Shown here: positions 1 through 8,201 of the stretch, in pieces
Layout of the letters: each line of letters starts with the position of its first letter
Numbering within the stretch: the first letter of the stretch is position 1
Assembly (NCBI RefSeq): GCF_900411375.1
Contig: NZ_LS422980.1
Coordinates: 1-64,000 of the forward strand
Length of the DNA: 64,000 bases
Direction of reading: 5' to 3'
DNA from: Lentilactobacillus raoultii
Lineage (GTDB): Bacteria; Bacillota; Bacilli; Lactobacillales; Lactobacillaceae
Position numbers and translations under genes: made by a program
Notes under the pieces: generated by a model
Seen by the model: the letters and a program-made list of their open reading frames with translations, nothing else
Database searches by the model: none
Told to the model about the DNA's origin: nothing

Positions 1-38
1 GCATCGGTCAGGGTAATCTGATATTTAATGGGGCGCAT
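1..38 (-). CDS. Partial CDS at left edge, N-terminus only (possible transposase)
   Basis: An ATG at 38 on the minus strand follows an AAAGGA-type ribosome binding site (about 49-54) and reads MRPIKYQITLTDA before leaving the window. Only 12 complete codons are visible, so no domain can be assigned. The opening resembles the starts of some IS630-type transposases; that is an impression, not an identification. If right, a mobile element borders the truncated-looking gene at 135-419. Confidence 0.35.
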   Translation of the reverse strand, partial: MRPIKYQITLTD

Positions 39-134
39 CGATGATCATTCCTTTAACTTTTTCCCCAGCATATCAAGAAACGACGATTATCACAATAATT
101 TAGCTTTTCAAAGATACGTTACACTAGTCATGCA

Positions 135-419
135 ATGAGCTTGTATAATCCAGCCAATCCGTTTTGGAATCATGCTCATTGGGTGACGCTTCAGCAAAAC
201 GTGACCGTAACTAAAATTCGAAACACTGATCCAATGTCAAATCGTTATCGAGTAGCGACGTACTCATTAAAGAAGGGACACCACTTAAAGCTGTTCCACT
301 CAGCGGTCAACGTTTCTTGGGGGTTGGATTCAGGCAAATTCAACACTAACCGCACTTACACTTACGCCGTTAATAAGAACGACAATAGCCACACTTGGTT
401 TAAATTTGGCATTCATTAA
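135..419 (+). CDS. Hypothetical protein, possibly the C-terminal remnant of a secreted protein
   Basis: This 94-residue frame has no clear ribosome binding site before its ATG and no signal peptide. The frame is open only back to about 99. The sequence is rich in aromatic and beta-forming residues (WVTLQQNVTVTKIRN, YSLKKGHHLKLFHSA) and resembles the small C-terminal modules of secreted lactobacillar proteins. Without an export signal it would be non-functional as a surface protein. The simplest reading is a 3' remnant of a longer secreted protein cut by a rearrangement, since a partial minus-strand gene lies at the window edge. A strong terminator follows at 441-474. It could also be a small cytoplasmic protein of unknown role. 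Confidence 0.5.
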   Translation: MSLYNPANPFWNHAHWVTLQQNVTVTKIRNTDPMSNRYRVATYSLKKGHHLKLFHSAVNVSWGLDSGKFNTNRTYTYAVNKNDNSHTWFKFGIH

Positions 420-440
420 CAAATTCTTTAAGAATCTCAC

Positions 441-474
441 AAAGCGATCGGCAATTTTAGCCGATCGCTTTTTT
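441..474 (+). terminator. Rho-independent terminator after the 94-residue gene
   Basis: AAAGCGATCGGC pairs perfectly with GCCGATCGCTTT across a 7-base A/T-rich loop and is followed by a run of T. It ends transcription of the 135-419 gene. Confidence 0.85.
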
Positions 475-581
475 GTCATCATTTTTTCTCGTCAGAACCT
501 ATTTCAGACCACTTACTACCATTTTTCGACCACCTACTTTAAATGGGTTTACGACTCTTAAAAAGTATCGTTTAATTAAGA

Positions 582-728
582 ATGGCACTGTATGAATCAC
601 CATTATTCTTTACTAATTTTATTGCAATCCTGCCAATTGTCGGCGCTATTGTTAAATATGTTGACAAAAGTATAAGAATATCTAATAATGGCGCCAAGAA
701 AGCTGTCATTTCCTCTGAATTGGTGTAA
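582..728 (+). CDS. Possible 48-residue leader ORF ahead of the ABC exporter
   Basis: ATG at 582 opens a 48-codon frame beginning MALYESPLFFTNFIAILPIV and ending with TAA at 726-728, 61 bases before the exporter start. It has a hydrophobic N-terminal half and a basic tail. No convincing ribosome binding site precedes it, and the promoter-like sequence at 661-688 lies inside it, so it may be chance. It is listed because heterodimeric multidrug exporters in Firmicutes (for example bmrCD with its leader bmrB) can be controlled by translation of a short upstream ORF. Confidence 0.22.
   Translation: MALYESPLFFTNFIAILPIVGAIVKYVDKSIRISNNGAKKAVISSELV
661..688 (+). promoter_or_regulatory. Predicted promoter of the ABC exporter operon
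   Basis: A consensus TTGACA (-35) at 661-666 and TAATAA (-10) at 683-688 are separated by 16 bases. They lie about 100 bases upstream of the TTG start at 790. This placement argues against the longer reading frame that would begin at 688. Confidence 0.6.
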
Positions 729-789
729 ACTAACCAGTGTTTGCAATAGATCATTCGAAAAAATTCAAAACTTGAAAGGAGCTTTCACA

Positions 790-2523
790 TTGCTAAAAAT
801 CGCAAGGGGACGCGTTTCCTATCTGGCAGTTCTGGGGGCGGTCTTTTTTATGGCGATTCAAGTTATCGCCAACCTAAACCTTCCCAGCCTTACCTCGGAC
901 ATTGTTAATAACGGGGTTGCTACCGGTAATATCAGCTATATTTGGAAAATCGGTTTTAAAATGGTCGGTTTTTCGCTACTCAGTATTGCGGCGGCCGTCT
1001 GCAACGTGTTCCTAGCTGCAACGACATCGCAAAAGCTCGGTAAAAATTTAAGAAGTGACATTTATCGAAAAGTCATCAATTTTTCAAATGATGAATACGA
1101 TCAAATCGAAACTTCTTCTTTGATCACCCGGACAACTAATGACGTGGTCCAAATCCAAAACGTCGGCATCATTATGTTGCGAATGATGCTGATGGCACCA
1201 ATTATGCTGATCGGGGCCAGCTTTCTGGCCTACAACAAAAACCATCAGCTGACCACCGTGTTCTTAGTTGTCTTACCAATTATGGCCCTCTTCATTGGTT
1301 TTCTGCTTTACTTCGCTGTGCCAATGTTTCGGGCAATGCAGACTAAAACCGATAAAATCAACCGGATTTTTCGAGAGGGACTAACCGGGGTTCGGGTCAT
1401 CCGAGCTTTCAGACAAGATCAGTTTGAACAGGACCGCTTTGAGGATGCCAATAAAGATTACACGCAAAATGCCATCAACGTTAACGTCTTAATGGCCCTG
1501 GCCTTCCCAGTGATGACGATGATTATGAGTGGCACCAACATTGCGATCATTTGGTTTGGTGCTAAGTTGATCGGCACTCAATCCATGCAAGTGGGGAACC
1601 TCATTGCCTTCATGACTTATGCCATGCAGATTCTCATGAGCTTTATGATGATGTCAATGGTCTTTATTTTCATCCCTCGAGCCCAAGCTTCTGCTAAGCG
1701 AATCCAAGAAGTTCTAAATCTCCACTCAACACTCAAACTCAAAAAGAAGCCTGTCAAAATCGATCTTTCAGCACCAACTCACACCTTAAAATTCGACCAT
1801 GTGACTTATCGATACCGGAACGCCGAACTTCCGGCGTTAACTGATATCGATTTTGAAGCCAAGAGTGGTCAAACTGTCGCAATTATTGGTGGAACCGGTT
1901 CTGGAAAAACTTCCCTGATTAATTTAATTCCTCGATTTTACGACGTGGAAGCCGGACAGGTTGAGCTGGATGGTATTAATGTGAATGACATGGCACTTGA
2001 TCAGCTTCACGAAGCCGTTTCATTAGTGCCACAAAAAGCCACCCTCTTTACCGGGAGTCTTCGTGACAATATGAAGTACGGTAAACCTGATGCGACAGAC
2101 GACGAAATCTGGCACGCATTATCCATTGCCCGGGCCAAAGATTTCGTTGCCGACTACCCTGAAGGACTGGATCTTCACGTTGAACAAGGTGGCGGTAACT
2201 TCTCAGGTGGCCAACGCCAACGACTAGCCATTGCCCGAGCCCTGGTTAAGCAATCGGCCGTCTACATTTTTGACGATTCATTTTCAGCACTGGACTTTAA
2301 AACCGACGCCGATTTGCGAGCAGCCTTAAGGCGTGATCCGCATATTCAACAAAGTATCACCGTGATTGTTGCACAACGAATTGCTACGGTTGCCGATGCC
2401 GATTTAATTCTGGTATTGGATAACGGCCGTTTAGTCGGTAAAGGTACCCATGATGAACTTCGAAAAACTAACCGAGTTTATCAAGAAATCATCCATTCAC
2501 AAATTCGAGAGGAGGGCGATTAG
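790..2523 (+). CDS. ABC exporter half-transporter with degenerate ATP site (heterodimeric multidrug type, first subunit)
   Basis: This is a membrane-spanning half (about residues 10-300, six helices) fused to an ABC ATPase. Walker A is GGTGSGKT near residue 366, the signature is SGGQ, and Walker B ends in FDD, so the catalytic glutamate is replaced by aspartate. Together with the intact partner downstream this is the classic asymmetric pair (LmrCD/BmrCD type) that exports drugs or lipids. The start is TTG at 790, eight bases behind GAAAGGAG; an upstream in-frame ATG at 688 would lie within the promoter. The stop codon directly abuts the ATG of the next gene, so the two are translationally coupled. 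Substrate cannot be told from sequence. Confidence 0.9.
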   Translation: MLKIARGRVSYLAVLGAVFFMAIQVIANLNLPSLTSDIVNNGVATGNISYIWKIGFKMVGFSLLSIAAAVCNVFLAATTSQKLGKNLRSDIYRKVINFSNDEYDQIETSSLITRTTNDVVQIQNVGIIMLRMMLMAPIMLIGASFLAYNKNHQLTTVFLVVLPIMALFIGFLLYFAVPMFRAMQTKTDKINRIFREGLTGVRVIRAFRQDQFEQDRFEDANKDYTQNAINVNVLMALAFPVMTMIMSGTNIAIIWFGAKLIGTQSMQVGNLIAFMTYAMQILMSFMMMSMVFIFIPRAQASAKRIQEVLNLHSTLKLKKKPVKIDLSAPTHTLKFDHVTYRYRNAELPALTDIDFEAKSGQTVAIIGGTGSGKTSLINLIPRFYDVEAGQVELDGINVNDMALDQLHEAVSLVPQKATLFTGSLRDNMKYGKPDATDDEIWHALSIARAKDFVADYPEGLDLHVEQGGGNFSGGQRQRLAIARALVKQSAVYIFDDSFSALDFKTDADLRAALRRDPHIQQSITVIVAQRIATVADADLILVLDNGRLVGKGTHDELRKTNRVYQEIIHSQIREEGD

Positions 2524-4416
2524 ATGGCTGAGAAGAATACTTCAAACGATACTCAAGCTCGACCAATGCCTGGTCGGGGCGGCCCTGGTGGCCCTCGCGG
2601 CGTTGTTGAAAAGCCTAAAAACTTTTGGAAAACAACGGCCCGCTTAATGCGTTATATGTCTGACCGGATTATCGGCCTCATTTTGGTGTTGGTCTTCGCA
2701 ATTACCAGTGTCATTTTCCAAATCAGAACGCCAAAGATCTTGGGTCAAGCCACTACCGAAATCTATAAAGGTGTTATGAAAGGCACGGCTGAGCAAAAAG
2801 CCGGCTTCAACATTGGCAACCTGCCGATTAATTTCGATAAAATTGTTCATATTATCATCATTGTCGCCCTCATGTATTTGGCATCAGCGGTCTTCAGTTA
2901 CCTGCAACAGTTCATCATGACACTGATTTCCCAGCGAACCGTTTACCGCCTCCGAAAACAAATGAAGCAGAAGATGCGCCGAGTACCAATTAAATATTAC
3001 GATACCCACAGTAATGGTGATATCATGAGTCGAGCCGTTAACGATATGGATAACATTGCCAGCACCCTCCAGCAAAGTCTCACCCAAGCAGTGACCAGTT
3101 TTGTCACCTTTATTGGAACGTTGTGGATGATGTTTTCAATTAGTTGGAAGTTGACGCTGATTGCTTTTGTAACCATTCCTTTAAGTCTAATCGTGGTTGG
3201 TATTGTCGCACCCAAGTCCCAAAAATACTTTGCGGCTCAACAGAAAAGTCTTGGGTTGCTTAATAACCAAGTCGAAGAAAATTACGCCGGCCAACTGGTT
3301 TTGAAGAGTTTTAACAAAGAAAAAGATACCATTGATAAATTTGAAGAACAAAACGATCAATATTATCAATCAGCTTGGAAAGCCCAGTTTATTTCCGGTA
3401 TCATCATGCCTCTTATGATTTTTATGAATAACATTGGTTATGTATTTGTCGCCATCATTGGTGGCATTCAAGTCGCCAACGGTAGTGTCACACTTGGAAA
3501 TGTCCAGGCCTTTCTTCAATACACCAACCAATTTTCGCAACCCATTTCGCAATTAGCCAACTTGATGAACACTATCCAGTCAACGATTGCTTCAGCCGAG
3601 CGAGTGTTTGATGTGATTGACGAAGAAGAAATGAAGAATACCAATCAAAATCGACCGGTTGAAGCGAACACCGATAATATCGTTTCACTGGAGCATGTTC
3701 AATTTGGTTACGAAAAAGACGAGTTATTGATGACTGATTACAATCTCGAAGTGAAGCCCGGTCAACAAGTCGCCATTGTGGGGCCAACCGGTGCCGGAAA
3801 AACGACCATCATTAACCTTTTGGAACGGTTTTACGATGTCTCTGGTGGTTCGATTCGCCTAAAAGGCGTTGACACCCGTGATATCGATCGTGAAAAACTC
3901 CGCTCACATTTTGCCATGGTGCTTCAAGACACCTGGTTATTTACCGGGACCATTTACGATAACATTAAATACGGTCGCGAAGATGCGACGCATGATGACA
4001 TTATCGAAGCGGCCAAGGCAGCCCATGTCGACGAATTTGTTCGAAAACTACCTGACGGTTATGACACTGTTTTAAACGAGGCGGCTTCCAACATTTCTCA
4101 AGGCCAACGTCAATTATTGACGATTGCCAGAGCCTTTGTAGCGGATCCGGAAATTTTAATTTTAGATGAAGCCACCAGCTCAGTGGATACCCGGACCGAA
4201 GTTCAAATTCAACACGCGATGAACGATTTACTGAAGAATCGAACCAGCTTCGTGGTGGCCCATCGACTTTCCACCATTCAAAACGCTGATAATATCATCG
4301 TGATGAATCATGGTTCGGTTGTCGAAACCGGCACCCACAACGAATTGCTGGCTAAGAACGGATTCTATGCGGATCTGTACAACAGTCAGTTCTCAGACAA
4401 CGTTTCGTTTGATTAA
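2524..4416 (+). CDS. ABC exporter half-transporter with canonical ATP site (second subunit)
   Basis: This 630-residue protein begins with a Gly/Pro/Arg-rich cytoplasmic segment (about residues 1-35), then six membrane helices and an ABC ATPase domain. Walker A is GPTGAGKT near residue 419, Walker B ends LILDEATSS, and the catalytic glutamate is present. The signature motif is SQGQ rather than SGGQ, the usual pairing in heterodimers where one composite ATP site is degenerate. GGAGG lies just before the ATG. It follows the first subunit without a gap and is followed 13 bases later by a lipoprotein gene, so the three form one operon. Expected role: export of hydrophobic compounds across the plasma membrane. 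Confidence 0.9.
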   Translation: MAEKNTSNDTQARPMPGRGGPGGPRGVVEKPKNFWKTTARLMRYMSDRIIGLILVLVFAITSVIFQIRTPKILGQATTEIYKGVMKGTAEQKAGFNIGNLPINFDKIVHIIIIVALMYLASAVFSYLQQFIMTLISQRTVYRLRKQMKQKMRRVPIKYYDTHSNGDIMSRAVNDMDNIASTLQQSLTQAVTSFVTFIGTLWMMFSISWKLTLIAFVTIPLSLIVVGIVAPKSQKYFAAQQKSLGLLNNQVEENYAGQLVLKSFNKEKDTIDKFEEQNDQYYQSAWKAQFISGIIMPLMIFMNNIGYVFVAIIGGIQVANGSVTLGNVQAFLQYTNQFSQPISQLANLMNTIQSTIASAERVFDVIDEEEMKNTNQNRPVEANTDNIVSLEHVQFGYEKDELLMTDYNLEVKPGQQVAIVGPTGAGKTTIINLLERFYDVSGGSIRLKGVDTRDIDREKLRSHFAMVLQDTWLFTGTIYDNIKYGREDATHDDIIEAAKAAHVDEFVRKLPDGYDTVLNEAASNISQGQRQLLTIARAFVADPEILILDEATSSVDTRTEVQIQHAMNDLLKNRTSFVVAHRLSTIQNADNIIVMNHGSVVETGTHNELLAKNGFYADLYNSQFSDNVSFD

Positions 4417-4429
4417 GGAGGCGAGCACA

Positions 4430-5386
4430 TTGAAAAAACGAATTGGCATTGCGATCACTGCTGTCCTTCTCACCCTGGGGCTTGCCGGCTGCGGTCGTCC
4501 AAATTTATCGGTAAATCACCACGATTTAAAGCCTGATGGATTGGGCGCTGTAATTAAGGGCCAGAGCCGTCACCAAGCCATCACTTACCGAGTTGATCAG
4601 GGCCCAAAGCAAACCGAAAAGACCCATAACGGCAGCTTTGCCTTAACCATCCCCGCCAAGGCCACCGACCAAAAGATTACTTTAAGTGCTGGCGGGACAA
4701 CCCAAACCGTTAAACTGGCAAAGGCCAAACCAGTGATTGCCTACACTAACCTGCAAAAGAAATATAATCAAGCGCTCACGGCAACAGCCCTTTCCAAACA
4801 GGATCGCCAAAAAGCCATTACCTTACAGAAGCAAGGAGCTAAACTTAAGCAGCAGCAACAAGCCATCACCAAAACGGTGGCCACTGAAAAGGAAAAATTG
4901 GCAGCCGGCGACACCCGCGCGGCCAGCCAACTAGCTCGTCAAGCAAAAAAGGCAATCGCTTTGAAATCTCAAACAGCCAAGTTTCAGACAACCAGTGCCG
5001 AGGTGACTGCCGCAATGCATCAAGCAAAGCAGCGGGTCAAAAATCAATTATTGCCAACCAAGTCTCGCGATGGCATTCATAATTTGGTTTCAACTAAGGA
5101 CATCAAGATTCGCGTCAACACTGATCGGCAACAAGTGGTTGGTTTAGCGCTGATGGTTCCGGTTAACGCACTGAAAAATAAAACCCAAGCCAAGAAATTT
5201 GCAGTTTCCTTTTCAATTTTGGCCGATAGTGCCGGTGCCAACGCTAAGAAATTGATGAAACAGTTCCAAAAACAAACTAAGTCCAGTAAGACCAGCAAGA
5301 CGACCAATAAAGCCTTACATTCAAATGGGCTTGATTTTCGAATTGGCTATTCAACAACCACATTATATATTTACATCACAAAATAA
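4430..5386 (+). CDS. Predicted lipoprotein with coiled-coil region
   Basis: TTG at 4430, eight bases behind AAGGAGGCGAGCACA, opens a 318-residue protein. It starts with a lysine-rich n-region and a lipobox ending LGLAGC, so it should be lipidated on that cysteine and anchored outside the membrane. A small beta-rich segment (about 25-95) is followed by a long Gln/Lys/Ala-rich helical region (about 105-210, coiled-coil-like) and a C-terminal alpha/beta segment. I do not recognise a named domain. It is the third gene of the ABC exporter operon and could assist the exporter at the cell surface; that is inference from position only. A hairpin terminator follows. Confidence 0.8.
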   Translation: MKKRIGIAITAVLLTLGLAGCGRPNLSVNHHDLKPDGLGAVIKGQSRHQAITYRVDQGPKQTEKTHNGSFALTIPAKATDQKITLSAGGTTQTVKLAKAKPVIAYTNLQKKYNQALTATALSKQDRQKAITLQKQGAKLKQQQQAITKTVATEKEKLAAGDTRAASQLARQAKKAIALKSQTAKFQTTSAEVTAAMHQAKQRVKNQLLPTKSRDGIHNLVSTKDIKIRVNTDRQQVVGLALMVPVNALKNKTQAKKFAVSFSILADSAGANAKKLMKQFQKQTKSSKTSKTTNKALHSNGLDFRIGYSTTTLYIYITK

Positions 5387-5397
5387 ACTCAAGCCAA

Positions 5398-5440
5398 CAA
5401 AAAAGACGACCTCACCTATAAGATGAAATCGTCTTTTTTA
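5398..5440. terminator. Terminator between convergent lipoprotein and apf genes
   Basis: AAAAGACGA pairs with TCGTCTTTT across an A/T-rich loop and is flanked by A and T runs on the two sides. It can act in both directions between the plus-strand operon and the minus-strand apf gene. Confidence 0.7.
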
Positions 5441-5475
5441 ATTAGCGCGAAAGGTCTAATGAGTACTTGTTTCGT

Positions 5476-6159
5476 TTAATACCAACCATTCGCTTGCCAG
5501 AAAGACTTGGCAGCTGACCATGACCCATATCGGCCGGCAACGTACTGGTTGGCCACCTTTTCCTGGTTGGCAGCCGAGTAATCACCATGCAGGTATGAAG
5601 CACTTAATTGATACTTACCAACGTACTGACCATTGCGAGCGGAGTATGAACCGCCTGATTCGTGTGAGGCAATCCAAGCTTTCGCTGAATTACTTGAACC
5701 GGTATTCGTTGTTACTGAACGTTGAGTGGTTGAGCGACCGGTTGTCGACTGACTAGATGTTGTCGGATAGCTTGATTGGCTAGTGGTATTAGCCGCTTGA
5801 TAATTGCTGGTTTGTTTGGCAGTCGAGTTAGTTTGGGCTGACTGTTTATATTGTGGCTGAACATATGACTGTGTTGACGTCGTCTGTTGAGCCGGTTGAG
5901 TCGTCGTAGTCGACGTTGTTGTCTGGCTACCATCGGGAATGTTTAACTGCTGACCAACCGTAATCACACTTGAGCTGCTCAAATTATTTGCTTGATTAAT
6001 GGCATCGACCGAGACATCATATTTTTGTGAAAGTCCCCATACGCTATCGCCGGATTGAACCGTCACAACGGTCGCAGCTGAAGCATACGAAAAACCTGCG
6101 AAGAAAAGACCAACAGCAGCGGCTGAGGTTGCGAGGATCATTGATAATACTTTTTTCAA
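5476..6159 (-). CDS. apf: Aggregation-promoting factor (Apf)-like LysM surface protein
   Basis: The 227-residue precursor has a typical Sec signal peptide (about residues 1-29), one LysM peptidoglycan-binding domain (about 30-75, VQSGDSVWGLSQKYDVS), a long Ser/Thr/Gln-rich linker, and a C-terminal domain containing AWIASHESGGSY and RYGSWSAAKSFWQANGWY. That C-terminus is characteristic of lactobacillar Apf proteins, which are abundant cell-surface proteins linked to aggregation and adhesion; the domain is lysozyme/transglycosylase-like. The glutamate in SHESGG is the likely catalytic position if the domain is active. The ATG follows AGGAG by nine bases. It is monocistronic, with a long upstream region and a terminator after it. 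Confidence 0.88.
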   Translation of the reverse strand: MKKVLSMILATSAAAVGLFFAGFSYASAATVVTVQSGDSVWGLSQKYDVSVDAINQANNLSSSSVITVGQQLNIPDGSQTTTSTTTTQPAQQTTSTQSYVQPQYKQSAQTNSTAKQTSNYQAANTTSQSSYPTTSSQSTTGRSTTQRSVTTNTGSSNSAKAWIASHESGGSYSARNGQYVGKYQLSASYLHGDYSAANQEKVANQYVAGRYGSWSAAKSFWQANGWY

Positions 6160-6487
6160 AATTACACACTCCTATAAATACTTGTGTCTGTGACTGGAAG
6201 TTGCTGACCTCATCGATCAACAATGCTTAGTCTATCGCATCGGTGTAACAGACAAATAACACCAGTATTAAGCTTATCGGCAAGTGTGTAATTCATGTAA
6301 CGGCTTGGTAATTTTTGTTAAACGTTTATTTATCAAAATAACGTCAAACCAGGCATACCCTAACCACTCACACGATTTGGCAATTTGTAATAAGTCGTGG
6401 GGAAAGTCTTGATTTTTGGGAAAATAATCCTCGATCAATCATCAATCAATCTCATTTTTAGGATTTATTTTGGAAATCAAGCCGATA
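6160..6487. other. Upstream region of apf, no gene seen
   Basis: About 330 bases separate apf from the small membrane protein gene. I see no ORF with a ribosome binding site. It should hold the apf promoter and a long 5' leader on the minus strand, and the 3' end of the neighbouring transcript. I could not place a convincing -35/-10 pair. Confidence 0.5.
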
Positions 6488-6679
6488 TTAAATGATTTCG
6501 ACAATCAAAAACGAAATTGCCGCCCAAAATAAGCTGCCAATAAAGTCTTTCAAATAACTCATCCAAAAGAGCTGACCAAATCGCCAAAAATCAACGATTC
6601 CTTTAATCACGCCAATGACAACTAAGATCAACGCAACGATTTCCATATCATTAATCAATTGTGCTAATAGTCTTTTCAT
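6488..6679 (-). CDS. Small membrane protein of unknown function
   Basis: The 63-residue product has two hydrophobic segments (about residues 12-30 and 42-62, ending FLIVEII) around a polar middle. The ATG at 6679 lies seven bases behind AAGGA and begins MKRLLAQLIND; an in-frame TTG five codons upstream has no site of its own. I do not recognise the family. It lies 57 bases downstream of the GNAT gene on the same strand, but a hairpin with a T run sits between them, so it may be read only by read-through or from its own promoter. Confidence 0.6.
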   Translation of the reverse strand: MKRLLAQLINDMEIVALILVVIGVIKGIVDFWRFGQLFWMSYLKDFIGSLFWAAISFLIVEII

Positions 6680-6702
6680 ATGAGTTTCCTTCAAAGGGGT
6701 CT

Positions 6703-6728
6703 AAAAAAGCAGCCCTGTAAGACTGCCT
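6703..6728 (-). terminator. Terminator after the GNAT gene
   Basis: On the minus strand GCAG pairs with CTGC around a 10-base loop and is followed by six T. The stem is short, so termination may be partial. Confidence 0.5.
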
Positions 6729-6736
6729 TATCAAGC

Positions 6737-7291
6737 TTAAGATTCTTTTCGACGAATGCCATAAAACTCTTCAGGATAATAAATTTTGCCGCTTCGTTTA
6801 AACAATCCGCCATCGGTCAACGGTTTAATCAGATTGGCATTAATTGCCACCGGCATGGTTGAAAAAATATTGAAGTTTTCTGCAGCGACGTAGCCTAAAT
6901 CATAGAAGAACTCCGTATTATCAATCGCACTAACTGCCGGATAACCTGCTAACTGAGCCCGATTTTCAAGTTCATAGATCAATGCCTGGCCCACGCCCTG
7001 TTTTCGATATTGCTTGGGTACACTAACTTCCACAATCGACACAATCCGGTGCGTATGGTGCGGCGAACGAATAGTAACCGGAATCATCAGGGCATGACCG
7101 ATCAACTGGTGATCATGGTCTTTAGCCACCACTTCAAACTCAGAATGATAATCATTGTATGTTCGCAACCGGTCGACCATGTCCACCTCGTCGCCATCAG
7201 TATTGGTTTCACCATTTGTATAGCTTTCAGCAATAATGGCTCTGATCTCTGAATATTCGTCTCGCTGGGCAGTTTCAATTGAAAATTTCAC
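6737..7291 (-). CDS. GNAT family N-acetyltransferase
   Basis: A 184-residue GNAT-fold protein. Motif A is visible as VEVSVPKQYRKQGVGQALI (acetyl-CoA pyrophosphate loop, about residues 90-110), followed by the C-terminal FFYDLGYVA strand-turn. It should transfer an acetyl group from acetyl-CoA to an unknown amine and resembles the YhbS-like branch. GTG at 7291 (V-K-F-S-I-E-T) is preferred because GGAGAG lies 8-9 bases upstream; the in-frame GTG five codons earlier has no such site. It is monocistronic or loosely linked to the small membrane protein downstream. Confidence 0.85.
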   Translation of the reverse strand: MKFSIETAQRDEYSEIRAIIAESYTNGETNTDGDEVDMVDRLRTYNDYHSEFEVVAKDHDHQLIGHALMIPVTIRSPHHTHRIVSIVEVSVPKQYRKQGVGQALIYELENRAQLAGYPAVSAIDNTEFFYDLGYVAAENFNIFSTMPVAINANLIKPLTDGGLFKRSGKIYYPEEFYGIRRKES

Positions 7292-7469
7292 GACTAATCT
7301 CTCCACTCTTTTTTCTATACCGTGTCTCCATCAAATTTAGTACTCATCAAATGATTTACATCAAGTCTGGTTGGACCATCAACTTGCCAGATGATCACAC
7401 CTTCTTATACACTTAATATACAGTATAAGGGATAACCACATTAAAAAACAATGAGAAAGTTGGCTAATT

Positions 7470-7859
7470 ATGTCCACAAAAGTAAAATTTGCAATTATCG
7501 CCGTTTTGACCTACATCATTTTTGTCATTGCTGCCATCGGTTTTGGCTTTCTTGATCCTCAAAAGATCGGCATTACTTGGAGTATTTTTTGGTACGTTGC
7601 AGCAGCCCTCATCATCTACTACCTCTGGTTTAAAAACGTTGTCTATCACCGAGTCATGTACTATGCTCGCCAATTAAAGCTCACCAAGGCCGATCTTCAA
7701 AAATTTTTGCCGAATTTAAAAAAGAGCCAAGTCATCCCCGACCCTCAACGAAACAATTATTTTGCACCTATTTTTAATTTTCCCCTGCAGGGATTGGATG
7801 TCCTGGATAAAGCCTTAACTAACGAAGCAAAGCAGCGACACATTCAACCTTTCAAATGA
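7470..7859 (+). CDS. Membrane protein of unknown function
   Basis: The 129-residue protein has two N-terminal membrane helices (about residues 7-29 and 35-53) and a C-terminal basic cytoplasmic part with a proline/asparagine-rich stretch. Only a weak purine-rich site (GAGAAAG) precedes the ATG. The family is unknown to me. It is convergent with the thioredoxin gene, with only 12 bases between the stop codons and no obvious terminator between them. Confidence 0.65.
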   Translation: MSTKVKFAIIAVLTYIIFVIAAIGFGFLDPQKIGITWSIFWYVAAALIIYYLWFKNVVYHRVMYYARQLKLTKADLQKFLPNLKKSQVIPDPQRNNYFAPIFNFPLQGLDVLDKALTNEAKQRHIQPFK

Positions 7860-7871
7860 GCCTTAGTCGAC

Positions 7872-8201
7872 TTAACCCTCTGTTACCTCGGCTAGCTTCT
7901 TATCCAAATAAGCGGCCAACTTTTCCTTTGGATAGATTCCCGACACTTTTTCAGCCGCTCGACCATTCTTAAAAATAACCAAACTGGGAACACTAAGAAC
8001 GTGATACTGTTCCGCAATTTCCTGATTGCCATCCACGTTCATTCGACCGAAATGAATCCGGTCTCCATAAACCTTTTCCAAATCCGCTAAAATTGGTTCC
8101 AAGATCTTACACGGACCACACCATGGTGCCCAAAAATCAACGACGGTCAATTGATGATTTGTTTCAGCTTTAAGATTATCCTTCGTTATCGTGACGCTCA
8201 T
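7872..8201 (-). CDS. trxA: Thioredoxin
   Basis: The 109-residue protein carries the active site WCGPC at residues 27-31 and the conserved cis-proline in VPSLVIFKNG. It is a full-length classical thioredoxin that reduces protein disulfides using electrons from thioredoxin reductase. The start is ATG at 8201, twelve bases behind AAAGGAGG. The frame is open nine codons further upstream, but that extension is the 3' end of the TerC gene. The coding region overlaps the TerC gene by 26 bases, so the two are co-transcribed and probably translationally coupled. It may be a secondary thioredoxin; lactobacilli usually carry more than one. Confidence 0.93.
   Translation of the reverse strand: MSVTITKDNLKAETNHQLTVVDFWAPWCGPCKILEPILADLEKVYGDRIHFGRMNVDGNQEIAEQYHVLSVPSLVIFKNGRAAEKVSGIYPKEKLAAYLDKKLAEVTEG

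Noticed and set aside
572-754. Minus-strand 60-codon frame upstream of the ABC operon
   Set aside because: It overlaps the promoter and leader on the other strand and has no ribosome binding site; its hydrophobic composition follows from the opposite frame.
688-789. N-terminal extension of the first ABC gene from ATG 688
   Set aside because: The extension overlaps the predicted promoter, is not typical of the family, and has no ribosome binding site, whereas TTG 790 does.
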